This document shows, in pieces, positions 50,623 to 58,292 of a stretch of DNA of 64,000 bases. The DNA comes from Bacteroidales bacterium (GTDB taxonomy: Bacteria > Bacteroidota > Bacteroidia > Bacteroidales > P3). Under the pieces are notes generated by a model, which saw only the letters and a list, made by a program, of their open reading frames with translations, was not told the DNA's origin and made no database searches. Position numbers and translations under genes: made by a program. The stretch is taken from contig JAFTDW010000008.1 in NCBI GenBank assembly GCA_017454015.1, positions 1-64,000 on the forward strand. Direction: 5' to 3'. Numbering within the stretch: position 1 is the stretch's first letter; each line of letters begins with the position of its first letter.

Positions 50623-50664
50623 CGTTATAACATATTGCGATACCACGATATAGATGTTATAACG
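50623..50664. promoter_or_regulatory. Inverted repeat upstream of the M23 gene
   Basis: Perfect 11-base arms CGTTATAACAT (50623-50633) and ATGTTATAACG (50654-50664) with 20 bases between. The arms are AT-rich, no T-run follows on either strand, and the site is 15 bases before the M23 start. It could be an operator or an RNA hairpin. Confidence 0.45.
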
Positions 50665-50681
50665 GGAAAACTCTCTTTTTG

Positions 50682-51437
50682 TTATCTCACAATAAGTTTT
50701 CGCATGGGCGAGGCGTTGTTGTCGCCGCGTATGCCGTAGAGGTAGAGGCCCTGCGGCAGTGACTGCAGCGATATGACGGCAGACCCTTCAGCCGCGTTGA
50801 GCGGGAGAGCCAACACCTGCTGGCCGAGTGCGTTGAGCACCACCAGCTCTGCGTCCGAGGTTCCCGCCGGCAACTCGTAGGCCACCGACACCTGCCCCTT
50901 GGCAGGATTGGGCCATGCACGCAGCGCAGCGGCGGCATAGGCGTCGGCGATGCCGCCGCCAGAGATGGAACTCTCTATCTTCAAATAGAAACAGCCCTCG
51001 CCGCTCTTGGCATCGGAGGGCGCGCCGGTCTGCACACGGAATACATCGTTGTTTCCGCGCACTATGCCGGTGGGGTGGCGACACTCAAAATGAGCCTGTA
51101 TGTCGCTGAAAATACCGTGAGCCGGAACATCGAACGGAGTAGACACTGTTCCCTCGACACACATACCGGCACAAACACTCGTGGCAGCAAAAGCCTCGTT
51201 TTGCGACACCTGCTCTATGCTTATCTGGGTTGTCAGCGTGTCGTCGCTGCCGTTGAGCAGGCCAAACTCCACCATAAACTCCACATCCTCGAGGTCGGCC
51301 CTGTGGTCTCCGTATAAATAGACCACGGTGTCGCCATAAGTGAGCGTGTCGCCTTCATAGACGAAATAAAAATTCTGAGCCCTCAATGCGGTAAACGACA
51401 GCATAAGGGCAACGATAAAAAAGAGACATTTTTTCAT
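50682..51437 (-). CDS. Small secreted T9SS cargo protein of unknown function
   Basis: 251 residues. Signal peptide MKKCLFFIVALMLSFTALRAQ. Residues about 21-160 form a beta-rich domain I do not recognise, with a few cysteines (VCAGMCVEG, ECRHP). The last 80 residues are a T9SS type A sorting domain: AYAAAALRAWPNPAKGQVSVAYELP, then LNALGQQVLALPL and the terminal LYLYGIRGDNNASPMRKLIVR. The protein should cross the outer membrane and be surface-bound or released. A promoter with a full consensus lies just upstream. Confidence 0.8.
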   Translation of the reverse strand: MKKCLFFIVALMLSFTALRAQNFYFVYEGDTLTYGDTVVYLYGDHRADLEDVEFMVEFGLLNGSDDTLTTQISIEQVSQNEAFAATSVCAGMCVEGTVSTPFDVPAHGIFSDIQAHFECRHPTGIVRGNNDVFRVQTGAPSDAKSGEGCFYLKIESSISGGGIADAYAAAALRAWPNPAKGQVSVAYELPAGTSDAELVVLNALGQQVLALPLNAAEGSAVISLQSLPQGLYLYGIRGDNNASPMRKLIVR

Positions 51438-51459
51438 AGTGACATCTATTTTGGAAATG

Positions 51460-51491
51460 CAAAATTACGAATAAAAAACCAATTTAGCAAA
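51460..51491 (-). promoter_or_regulatory. Promoter of the small T9SS cargo gene
   Basis: On the minus strand -33 TTTG (51491-51488), a 20-base spacer, then -7 TAATTTTG (51467-51460), about 23 bases before the start codon at 51437. Confidence 0.72.
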
Positions 51492-51521
51492 AGAAAATAC
51501 CCACAATTGAAAAAAAAATAC

Positions 51522-51529
51522 TATCTTTG
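51522..51529 (+). promoter_or_regulatory. -7 element of the 51624 T9SS cargo gene
   Basis: TATCTTTG followed by CA is a perfect TAnnTTTG, 94 bases before the start codon, suggesting a leader of about 85 bases. No clean -33 TTTG at the expected distance. It is back to back with the promoter of the divergent gene. Confidence 0.6.
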
Positions 51530-51623
51530 CATGTTAACAAGAATGCCCACATAAAAGCCATTGTATGCAATATCAAACTGGCATACAGTAACTTGAACAA
51601 AGCGAATAAAAACACATTTCACG

Positions 51624-52967
51624 ATGAAAAGAAGAGTATTATTCATGCTGACGGCTGCTTTGGCCCTGCCTTTTGTGATGCAAGCACAATTCAAATCGGC
51701 TCACCACATAGTTACCAGCACCACGGTGTGCGACAGCTACACATGGCCCGTCAACGGAGTAACCTACACCAGCAGCACTGCGGCAACGCACTACAGTGCC
51801 AACAGGGACACGCTCTACATCCTTGACCTCACCGTCAACCACTCGGTGGTCAACACCGTCTCCACTCCTATCGACGGCGGATGCGTCTTCAACTGGAACG
51901 GCCGAGACTACACCTCCAGCGGCACATACACTGACACACTCAGCACCGCCGAAGGATGCGACAGCATTGTGACAGTCACTGTACGTCTAGGACGCACGGC
52001 CAGCAAGGTATACAACATCACCGCCTGCGACTCCATGGTGTGGCATGGCACCACCTACAGAGCCAGCACCACGGTGAACAAAAACATCTCGTCGGCACAT
52101 TGCGACTCGGCGCTCACCCTCAACCTCACCGTGCTGCAACACTCCACTGTAGACAACTACGACACCGTAACAGGTTGCAACTATGCCTACTTCCGCTTTG
52201 TCACCGGTGCCCAGCTTGTCACTATCGAACGCACGTTCGACACCACACGCAGCTTCGCCTTCCGCTCCGCCGACTACTGCGTGGACAGCAATGCCCACAC
52301 CCACTTCCAAATCAACAAGAGCACCTATACAAGCAACACCGTTTCGGCTTGCGATGAGTATATCTTCGTTATCGATTCCGCCCGCTCGCGCCACTTTGTC
52401 CGCACCTCTATAGACACCATACGTGTGGCCCGCGACATCAATAACTGCGACAGTTTCGTGGTGCTCAACCTCACCATCAACAAATCCCCGAAGCCTGTGA
52501 TTGTTGGCGACATCAACGTGCTTCCCGGCCAGACAGCCAACCTGCAGGTTATCTGCGACCAGACCGATGTCACCTTCCGTTGGAGCACCGGCTCTACCAA
52601 CGACAACATCACCCTCAACAACGTCACCTCCAACCAAGACATATCGGTCACCGCCACCAACCGTTCCTCCCAATGCCAGGGCGAAACCCACCTCACCGTC
52701 ACCACCAACGAAGGTATTGAGAGCGCCTCCAAAACCAATGTGAGCATCTACCCCAACCCAACCAGCGGTGCCGTGAAAATCAACTCCAACGAGGCTATAG
52801 ACAACATCGCCATATACAATATGGCCGGCCAGCGCGTGGCTTACAGCGACAAAGCCTCCACATCGGCCACCCTCGACCTCAGCGACCTTATGAACGGCAG
52901 CTACATGGTCAACATCACCTTTGCAAACGGCAAGCAAACCATTCGCAAAATAGTTGTCTCCCACTAA
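51624..52967 (+). CDS. Secreted adhesin-like protein with cysteine-aspartate repeats, T9SS cargo
   Basis: 447 residues. Signal peptide MKRRVLFMLTAALALPFVMQAQ. The body repeats a degenerate module seen as TVCDSYTWPVNGVTYTSS, GCVFNWNGRDYTSSGTYTDT with GCDSIVTVTV, ACDSMVWHGTTYRAST with HCDSALTLNLTV, and ACDEYIF with NCDSFVVLNLTI. Such CDSYTWNGxxYTxSG modules are frequent in large Bacteroidota surface proteins. A single Ig-like segment (about 290-365) is followed by the T9SS type A sorting domain (SIYPNPTSGAVKINS, then LMNGSYMVNITFANGKQTIRKIVVSH). Monocistronic, with a strong terminator. Confidence 0.85.
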   Translation: MKRRVLFMLTAALALPFVMQAQFKSAHHIVTSTTVCDSYTWPVNGVTYTSSTAATHYSANRDTLYILDLTVNHSVVNTVSTPIDGGCVFNWNGRDYTSSGTYTDTLSTAEGCDSIVTVTVRLGRTASKVYNITACDSMVWHGTTYRASTTVNKNISSAHCDSALTLNLTVLQHSTVDNYDTVTGCNYAYFRFVTGAQLVTIERTFDTTRSFAFRSADYCVDSNAHTHFQINKSTYTSNTVSACDEYIFVIDSARSRHFVRTSIDTIRVARDINNCDSFVVLNLTINKSPKPVIVGDINVLPGQTANLQVICDQTDVTFRWSTGSTNDNITLNNVTSNQDISVTATNRSSQCQGETHLTVTTNEGIESASKTNVSIYPNPTSGAVKINSNEAIDNIAIYNMAGQRVAYSDKASTSATLDLSDLMNGSYMVNITFANGKQTIRKIVVSH

Positions 52968-52996
52968 GCGACTTTTCATACCCTAATTGATACAAT

Positions 52997-53030
52997 ATGC
53001 GTCCGCCCCCACCAACACGGGCGGACGCAT
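52997..53030 (+). terminator. Intrinsic terminator after the 51624 gene
   Basis: Perfect 12-base arms ATGCGTCCGCCC (52997-53008) and GGGCGGACGCAT (53019-53030), 10-base loop, then TTTTTTAAATG. It ends transcription of the T9SS cargo gene just before apbE. Confidence 0.92.
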
Positions 53031-53042
53031 TTTTTAAATGCC

Positions 53043-54086
53043 ATGATTCGTAAAGCCACCATCCTTGCCACCCTACTCCTGATAATTCTCTGCACCGCCA
53101 CGTGCCACCGCGGCACCACCACCAATGGCAGTGCAAAGATGCACATAACAGGCACCGCCCAGGGCACCTACTACAACATCACCTACTACGACCCGCAGGG
53201 GCGCGACCTCAAGCCGCTGGTCGACTCGGTGCTGCACCAGTTCGACCTCACCGCCTCGCTCTGGCAGGAGGGGTCGCTCATCCGCCGCCTCAACAGCAAC
53301 CTCACCGACACCCTCAACCCACTTATGGACACCATGCTGCGGCACTCGCTGCTCATGTGGCGACTCACCGACGGGGCTTTCGACATCACCGTGGGCAACC
53401 TCGTGGGCGCCTGGGGGTTTGGCTTCAAGGAGCGCTCAAACATGACTGCGGCTATCGTCGACAGCCTGCTGGCTCTCACAGGCTCGCAGCACCTTGCTGT
53501 CGACACAATGCGCGGCGGTGTTGCACGGCTTGTGAAAGACAACAGCGCAACGGAGATAGACCTCAACGCCATAGCGCAAGGCGAATCGGTGGACCTGCTT
53601 GACCGCCTCTTCGCCTCCATGGGACTCAGCGACTATCTTATAGACATTGGTGGAGAAGTGCTCGCACGAGGCACAAAAAGCGGCGGAGAGCCGTGGGCTG
53701 TAGGCATCGAACGCCCTGCTCCCGACAAAGAGAGCCGCCAAGAGGTGGAGGTCGCCGTGGGGCTTAGCAACCTCTCGGTGGTAACCTCGGGCAACTACCG
53801 CAAATATTATGAAGTCGACGGCACCAAATACTCCCACACCATTGACCCCGCGACAGGCCGGCCTGTCAACCACTCACTGCTCAGCGCCTCGGTGATAGAC
53901 CGCTACGCATGGCGCGCCGACGCCCTCGCCACAGCCTTCATGGTTATGGGGCTCGAACGCGGTCTGCAATTCATTGCCGACCATCCCGACCAGGAATGCC
54001 TGCAGGCAGTGTTCTTCATATACAACGAAGGGGGCGAATACAAATGCCTCGCAACACCAAAATTCAAGCAATACATAATAGACTGA
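53043..54086 (+). CDS. apbE: FAD:protein FMN transferase (ApbE)
   Basis: Periplasmic Mg-dependent flavin transferase that attaches FMN to threonines, chiefly in NQR and RNF complexes. 347 residues with an N-terminal lipoprotein-like signal (LLIILCTATCHRG). Motifs: GTAQGTYYNITYY, DGAFDITVGNLVGAWGFG, TEIDLNAIAQGESVDLLDRL, the DIGGEVLARG flavin-site loop, and YSHTIDPATGRPV, with the catalytic region intact. The usual KGYAVD reads QGESVD, a mild difference. The start at 53043 is 13 bases after the preceding terminator, so its promoter must lie in or before that hairpin, or it relies on read-through. Confidence 0.93.
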   Translation: MIRKATILATLLLIILCTATCHRGTTTNGSAKMHITGTAQGTYYNITYYDPQGRDLKPLVDSVLHQFDLTASLWQEGSLIRRLNSNLTDTLNPLMDTMLRHSLLMWRLTDGAFDITVGNLVGAWGFGFKERSNMTAAIVDSLLALTGSQHLAVDTMRGGVARLVKDNSATEIDLNAIAQGESVDLLDRLFASMGLSDYLIDIGGEVLARGTKSGGEPWAVGIERPAPDKESRQEVEVAVGLSNLSVVTSGNYRKYYEVDGTKYSHTIDPATGRPVNHSLLSASVIDRYAWRADALATAFMVMGLERGLQFIADHPDQECLQAVFFIYNEGGEYKCLATPKFKQYIID

Positions 54087-54148
54087 CGGCCTAAACCGTT
54101 AGTAAGCCATCAACAACAATCATACAACCCCGCAATACCAACGATACC

Positions 54149-55012
54149 ATGAAATCAATGACAGGCTTTGCCAAGCGGCAATGCAGCGTGGCCGGGCACC
54201 GGCTTTCCATAGAGATACGCACCCTCAACAGCAAACAGCTCGACATAACGGCCAAGCTACCCACCTGCCTCAAAGGCCTCGAATACGAGCTCCGGAGCCT
54301 GCTCGCTCCTCTGGAGCGCGGCAAGGTGGAGCTCATCATTACCGACGAACTCGACACCAACAAACAGCAACAGCCCAACATTGAGCTCATCAAGGAGCGC
54401 TACAACGCCATAAAAGGCCTGCTGCAGGAGATGGGCGAGCCCACCGCCGGAGCCATGCAGAGCGTGCTGGCGCAGAACGACGTATGGAACAGCGAGAGCG
54501 ACGAGGACAACGACGCCGAGATGTGGCAGGAGCTGCTGCACACCGTGGCCGAGGCAGTGGCCGAGACCAACCAGTTCCGCGCCGACGAAGGCGCGGTGCT
54601 GCGCAAAGACTTCGACAAACACGTTGACATCATCGAAGCCAAACTACAAGAGATACCCCAATATGAGCAGGAGCGCATAGAGACCGCAAAGAGCCGCATA
54701 CGGAAGTACATGGCCGACTTTGCCATCACCGAGGTCGACAACAACCGCTTCGAGCAGGAACTCATATACTACCTTGAGAAACTCGACATCACCGAAGAGA
54801 AGGTTCGCCTGAAGAAACACATAGACTACTTCCGAGCCACCATGGACGACACCGCCTCCACGGGCAAGAAACTGGGCTTTGTGGCACAGGAGATGGGGCG
54901 CGAAATCAACACCATAGGTTCCAAGGCCAACCACGCAACAATACAACGGCTGGTGGTGGAGATGAAGGACGAGCTCGAGAAAATCAAAGAGCAGCTCGGC
55001 AACATACTTTAA
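54149..55012 (+). CDS. yicC: YicC/YloC-family endoribonuclease
   Basis: 287 residues. MKSMTGFAKRQ is the family start, and the C-terminal DUF1732 part is seen as FEQELIYYLEKLDITEEKVRLKKHIDYF and TGKKLGFVAQEMGREINTIGSKANHATIQRLVVEMKDELEKIKEQ. Members of this family cleave RNA in E. coli and affect small-RNA decay. In many bacteria it precedes gmk; here no gmk follows, only a repeat-containing spacer. Confidence 0.93.
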   Translation: MKSMTGFAKRQCSVAGHRLSIEIRTLNSKQLDITAKLPTCLKGLEYELRSLLAPLERGKVELIITDELDTNKQQQPNIELIKERYNAIKGLLQEMGEPTAGAMQSVLAQNDVWNSESDEDNDAEMWQELLHTVAEAVAETNQFRADEGAVLRKDFDKHVDIIEAKLQEIPQYEQERIETAKSRIRKYMADFAITEVDNNRFEQELIYYLEKLDITEEKVRLKKHIDYFRATMDDTASTGKKLGFVAQEMGREINTIGSKANHATIQRLVVEMKDELEKIKEQLGNIL

Positions 55013-55089
55013 GGGACGGTATTGTTGAACACGAATTATCACGAATAATTCGTGAGTGGGAGAATTTGTACCATGCGCATTTGCTGCCA

Positions 55090-55280
55090 CTGAAGGGCAA
55101 TATACTCCTGTTTTATGATTTTGCCCTTGCAGGGCGCATTTGCTTTGACTACGTTTTTACCCAGGGCGCTGCCCTGGGCTGTTGGATTCATGCCCTTACA
55201 GGGCGTTTTATAATACATGAAACTTCTTTATTCACCCAAGGCGCTGCCATTGGGCTGATTGACTTATGCCCTTTTTAGAG
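55090..55280. repeat. Interspersed repeat with GCCCTTnnAGGGC and CCCAGGGC palindromes
   Basis: Two similar copies of a unit: ACCCAGGGCGCTGCCCTGGG followed by CTG, then ATGCCCTTACAGGGC; and ACCCAAGGCGCTGCCATTGG followed by a degraded ATGCCCTTTTAGAGG. A further GCCCTTGCAGGGC stands at 55120-55135, and a related TTGCCCTTTTAGGGCAA at 41419-41435. Such elements are scattered between genes in many Bacteroidota genomes as far as I know. The plus-strand frame over it is not a gene. The 359-base gap 55013-55371 holds this and a terminator. Confidence 0.75.
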
Positions 55281-55292
55281 GTACATAAACAA

Positions 55293-55326
55293 CAAGCGGC
55301 ACCCTTCCGAAGAGGGATGCCGCTTG
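55293..55326 (-). terminator. Terminator after the 871-residue T9SS cargo gene
   Basis: Arms CAAGCGGCA (55293-55301) and TGCCGCTTG (55318-55326) with an inner CCCT/AGGG pair. On the minus strand the stem is followed by TTGTTTATG. It lies 45 bases after the stop of the gene at 55372-57987. Confidence 0.78.
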
Positions 55327-55371
55327 AGAGTATTGAGTGTTGTCGGCAGAAGGCCGACAGGTCACAACGTC

Positions 55372-57987
55372 TTAGCGGACGATGAGTTTCTCAACCTTGC
55401 TGATGTTGTTGTTGGTGATGCGGACAAAGTAGGCACCCTTGGCAACATTGCTGAGGTCGATGGTCTGGGCAGCCTCGGCGTTGAGCTTGCTGCTGGTGAT
55501 GACGCGGCCGCTCATGTCGATGAGGGCGAAGTCGACCATGCCGCTGACGCCACTGATGGTGAGGCGCACATTGGAGCTGGCGGGATTGGGCTGGAGGCTC
55601 ATCTTCACGCGAGCGTTGGCAGTGTTGATACCATCACGAGGATCATTGGGATCGTCGGGATCATCGCCACCGCCGTTGCCGTCCTCGAGGAAGGAAGCAC
55701 GGAGGGTGTGGTTGGCAGTGATGTTCTGAATCTCATAGACACCATAGTTGCCATCGTCGCCTTCGACAACAGTGTACTGCACCTCTTGACCGTCGAAGAA
55801 GACCTTGTCAACGATATAGCCTTGCTCGGGCATGATGATGTAACGGTGGTTGGAGTTTTCGGCAACAGTCTCGGTGGTGCCGCAGAGCACGTTGTAGTTG
55901 TTGTCCATGATGTAGCCCTCGTTGTTGCCATCGCACTGGAAGGTGATGGTGTAGGTGGGGATAACCTGAGCGGGACCAACCACAAGACGAACCATAGGAT
56001 AGACCGGCGAGGAGCCACCCATCCAGTGGAGTTTGTTGTCCTGAGGATCGACCACGATGATAGTGTAGGGGTTGGCAACGCCGAAGGTGTGGCCAAACTG
56101 GGTGAGACCCTGTGTGGAGTCAAAGTAGACCACAGAGGTGTCGGTAAGGCTGTAGAAATAGGTGCCGTTGGCGGCAACGGAGAAGAAGCCGTCCTCTTCG
56201 AGGCAGTAGCCTACACGGTAGGAAGTACCGGGCTGCAGAGCGGGCTGCTCGGGGAACGGGATATAGACGGTGTTGTAGTTGCCGTTGGTGAGGAACTCGA
56301 GGTTGGCAGTGTTGTTGAGTTCGGCCGAGGAGACGGTGTGGACACCGGCGCCGGTCTCAACCTGACGGAACCAAATAGTGCTACCATCGGTGCTGTCGGC
56401 ACGGAGTTCGGCGGAAATCTTGGCGCCGGCCTCGGCCATGCCCGGGAAAGTGGAAGCCACAAGCTCAATACCACGTATCACCCAACCCTGGGGGATGTTG
56501 TTGCCAGTGACGTAGCTCACCCACACGCGGTAACCCTCAGTGCTCCAAAGCACCTCGTCGGGATCGTGGGAAACGAGAGAGACACCGCCGTCGCCAGGAA
56601 CAGTGCCATAGGTCCAGTAGCTGAACTTACGGATGATACCGTTGTCACGGCCCCAAACGCGACCTTCACCGTCGTTGCCATAGCTCTGGGCGTTGCCGGT
56701 ACCATTGCCTCTGGTAACAGTGTAAGCCACGGTGTCGAAAGTAGCGGAATCGCCATAGACATGGCTAATAGCGCTGCTGGTGACATCGGAATAGACTCTA
56801 CCTATACCGGTGCTTGCAGTGGCGAGCGACACGTTAGGATCGGAGGTAGGATTGGCGTAGTAGCCGAAGCCGTGATATTGGGTGGTGTCGTTGTACCAGC
56901 TCAGCGGGTCGATGCTGATGGTGTGGTAGTCGGTAGCATCGGCAGCGATGTTGCCGGCGCTCTTGCTGGCGGCCTGGGTGAAGGTGTTGCCGTTCACATC
57001 GGTCTTGAAGATCTTACCGGTCACGTTAGACTGAGAAACGCTACCGCTGTTGGAGAACTCGCAAGTCCAAACCATGGGGAGCTGGAGGTCTTTGGGCATC
57101 AGTTGATAGAAGCCTTCATAGTAGTGCTGCTCGCGGACGCGCAGACGGTTGGCGGGACCGCCAACGGCCTTCACATCGTCGATGAACCAATAGTAGCCGT
57201 AAGCATTGCCGACATTGTCATCGCTAGCCCAACGGATACGGATGTGGAGAGTGCTCTGGTTAGCGGTCGAGAGAGGCAGGGTGGTGGTGAGCCAGCCAAG
57301 GAGGGAGCTGTTGACAGCCACATCGACACCACGCACGTTGATCTCAACGGCGTTCCAAGTGGTGCCATTGGTGCTGTAGTCGATGTAGTTCTTATCGCGG
57401 TTGAAGCAGCGATAGTACTGATAGAAAATAACGTCGACGACAGCCGAGCCGGTGGTGGCGAAGCTCGGGAAACGCATGTAGGCATTGAAGTTGCCAATAG
57501 CGCCATGGCCGCCAAGCACAGTAGCCTGATCCTGCATGGTCATAACCATGATACCGGCCATAGGAGTCTCACTGTCGAAACCATGGAGGCTACGGAAGCC
57601 CGACTGGGTACCGAAAGTGGCAGAATAGTTACCAGCGTTGCGCAGAGCAGTGATGGTAGCAGTTGTCGTATCGGCCATACGGTGCCAGGTGCTATGGTAA
57701 GATGTCTGGGTGTGGCCGCTTACAGCCTGGCCTCCTACCACGTCGGAGCTGGAGAGCTGACCGGTGGAGTAGCCACTGTTGTCGACCGAGAAGTCACAGG
57801 TCATAAGTTCACCAACCTTGGTGAAGATGGAGCCATTGTAACCGGTCTGCTGGTCACCCTGCACAGTGGCGGGCGATAACGTAGCCTTCATGGGAGACTG
57901 GCTACGATGACTTACAGAAGTCTTGGTCTGTGCAAAAGCAAGGCTTGCACACAGCGCAAAACTTAAAACCATTAATGTTTTTTTCAT
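55372..57987 (-). CDS. Large secreted protein of unknown function, T9SS cargo
   Basis: 871 residues. Signal peptide MKKTLMVLSFALCASLAFAQ. Residues about 140-280 look like a jelly-roll/MAM-like domain (FPSFATTGSAVVDVIFYQYYRC, IRIRWASDDNVGNAYGYYWFIDDVKAVGG), as in choice-of-anchor type proteins. A beta-rich central region follows, then a repeat-like ITFQCDGNNEGYIMDNNYN segment (about 680-775), an Asp/Asn/Pro linker, and a T9SS type A sorting domain (MSLQPNPASSNVRLTISG, then AYFVRITNNNISKVEKLIVR). Probably surface-exposed; no catalytic motif seen. It has its own consensus promoter and terminator. Confidence 0.83.
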   Translation of the reverse strand: MKKTLMVLSFALCASLAFAQTKTSVSHRSQSPMKATLSPATVQGDQQTGYNGSIFTKVGELMTCDFSVDNSGYSTGQLSSSDVVGGQAVSGHTQTSYHSTWHRMADTTTATITALRNAGNYSATFGTQSGFRSLHGFDSETPMAGIMVMTMQDQATVLGGHGAIGNFNAYMRFPSFATTGSAVVDVIFYQYYRCFNRDKNYIDYSTNGTTWNAVEINVRGVDVAVNSSLLGWLTTTLPLSTANQSTLHIRIRWASDDNVGNAYGYYWFIDDVKAVGGPANRLRVREQHYYEGFYQLMPKDLQLPMVWTCEFSNSGSVSQSNVTGKIFKTDVNGNTFTQAASKSAGNIAADATDYHTISIDPLSWYNDTTQYHGFGYYANPTSDPNVSLATASTGIGRVYSDVTSSAISHVYGDSATFDTVAYTVTRGNGTGNAQSYGNDGEGRVWGRDNGIIRKFSYWTYGTVPGDGGVSLVSHDPDEVLWSTEGYRVWVSYVTGNNIPQGWVIRGIELVASTFPGMAEAGAKISAELRADSTDGSTIWFRQVETGAGVHTVSSAELNNTANLEFLTNGNYNTVYIPFPEQPALQPGTSYRVGYCLEEDGFFSVAANGTYFYSLTDTSVVYFDSTQGLTQFGHTFGVANPYTIIVVDPQDNKLHWMGGSSPVYPMVRLVVGPAQVIPTYTITFQCDGNNEGYIMDNNYNVLCGTTETVAENSNHRYIIMPEQGYIVDKVFFDGQEVQYTVVEGDDGNYGVYEIQNITANHTLRASFLEDGNGGGDDPDDPNDPRDGINTANARVKMSLQPNPASSNVRLTISGVSGMVDFALIDMSGRVITSSKLNAEAAQTIDLSNVAKGAYFVRITNNNISKVEKLIVR

Positions 57988-58100
57988 CGTTTGATAGAAT
58001 TTTGATTAATATTTTTTTTTCACTTATATTTGTTAAAACACGTTGGCACAATACATTATATGCCTTTCAGAGGGTATTGGGGTTCACACCAAATCAATTG

Positions 58101-58131
58101 CAAATATAAGTCATTTTATTCGTATGGCAAA
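58101..58131 (-). promoter_or_regulatory. Promoter of the 871-residue T9SS cargo gene
   Basis: On the minus strand -33 TTTG (58131-58128), 19 bases, then -7 TATATTTG (58108-58101): a full consensus match. The leader would be about 105 bases. The rest of the 305-base divergent gap (57988-58292) is AT-rich; I see no gene and no clear promoter for the plus-strand TPR gene. Confidence 0.75.
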
Positions 58132-58292
58132 ATATTTTTTCACTTTTTTTGATTTTTTTTGTTCTTTGACGCATACCAAAAAGCTTTCCTTTTTGTTATA
58201 TATATGAATAAAAAAACATAATAATAAAACCCAGCCACCGACCACAGGCAAAACAGAGCCTTGTGCCGGTCACAAAATAGGACAACGGCAAC

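Noticed and set aside
55066..55278. A 70-codon plus-strand frame after yicC
   Set aside because: It lies over the interspersed palindromic repeat, and its sequence repeats because the DNA does; best treated as repeat, not gene.
55324..57879. An 851-codon plus-strand frame opposite the T9SS cargo gene
   Set aside because: The minus-strand product has a signal peptide and sorting domain; the plus-strand product is a shadow rich in Val/Gly/Ala/Asp without domains.
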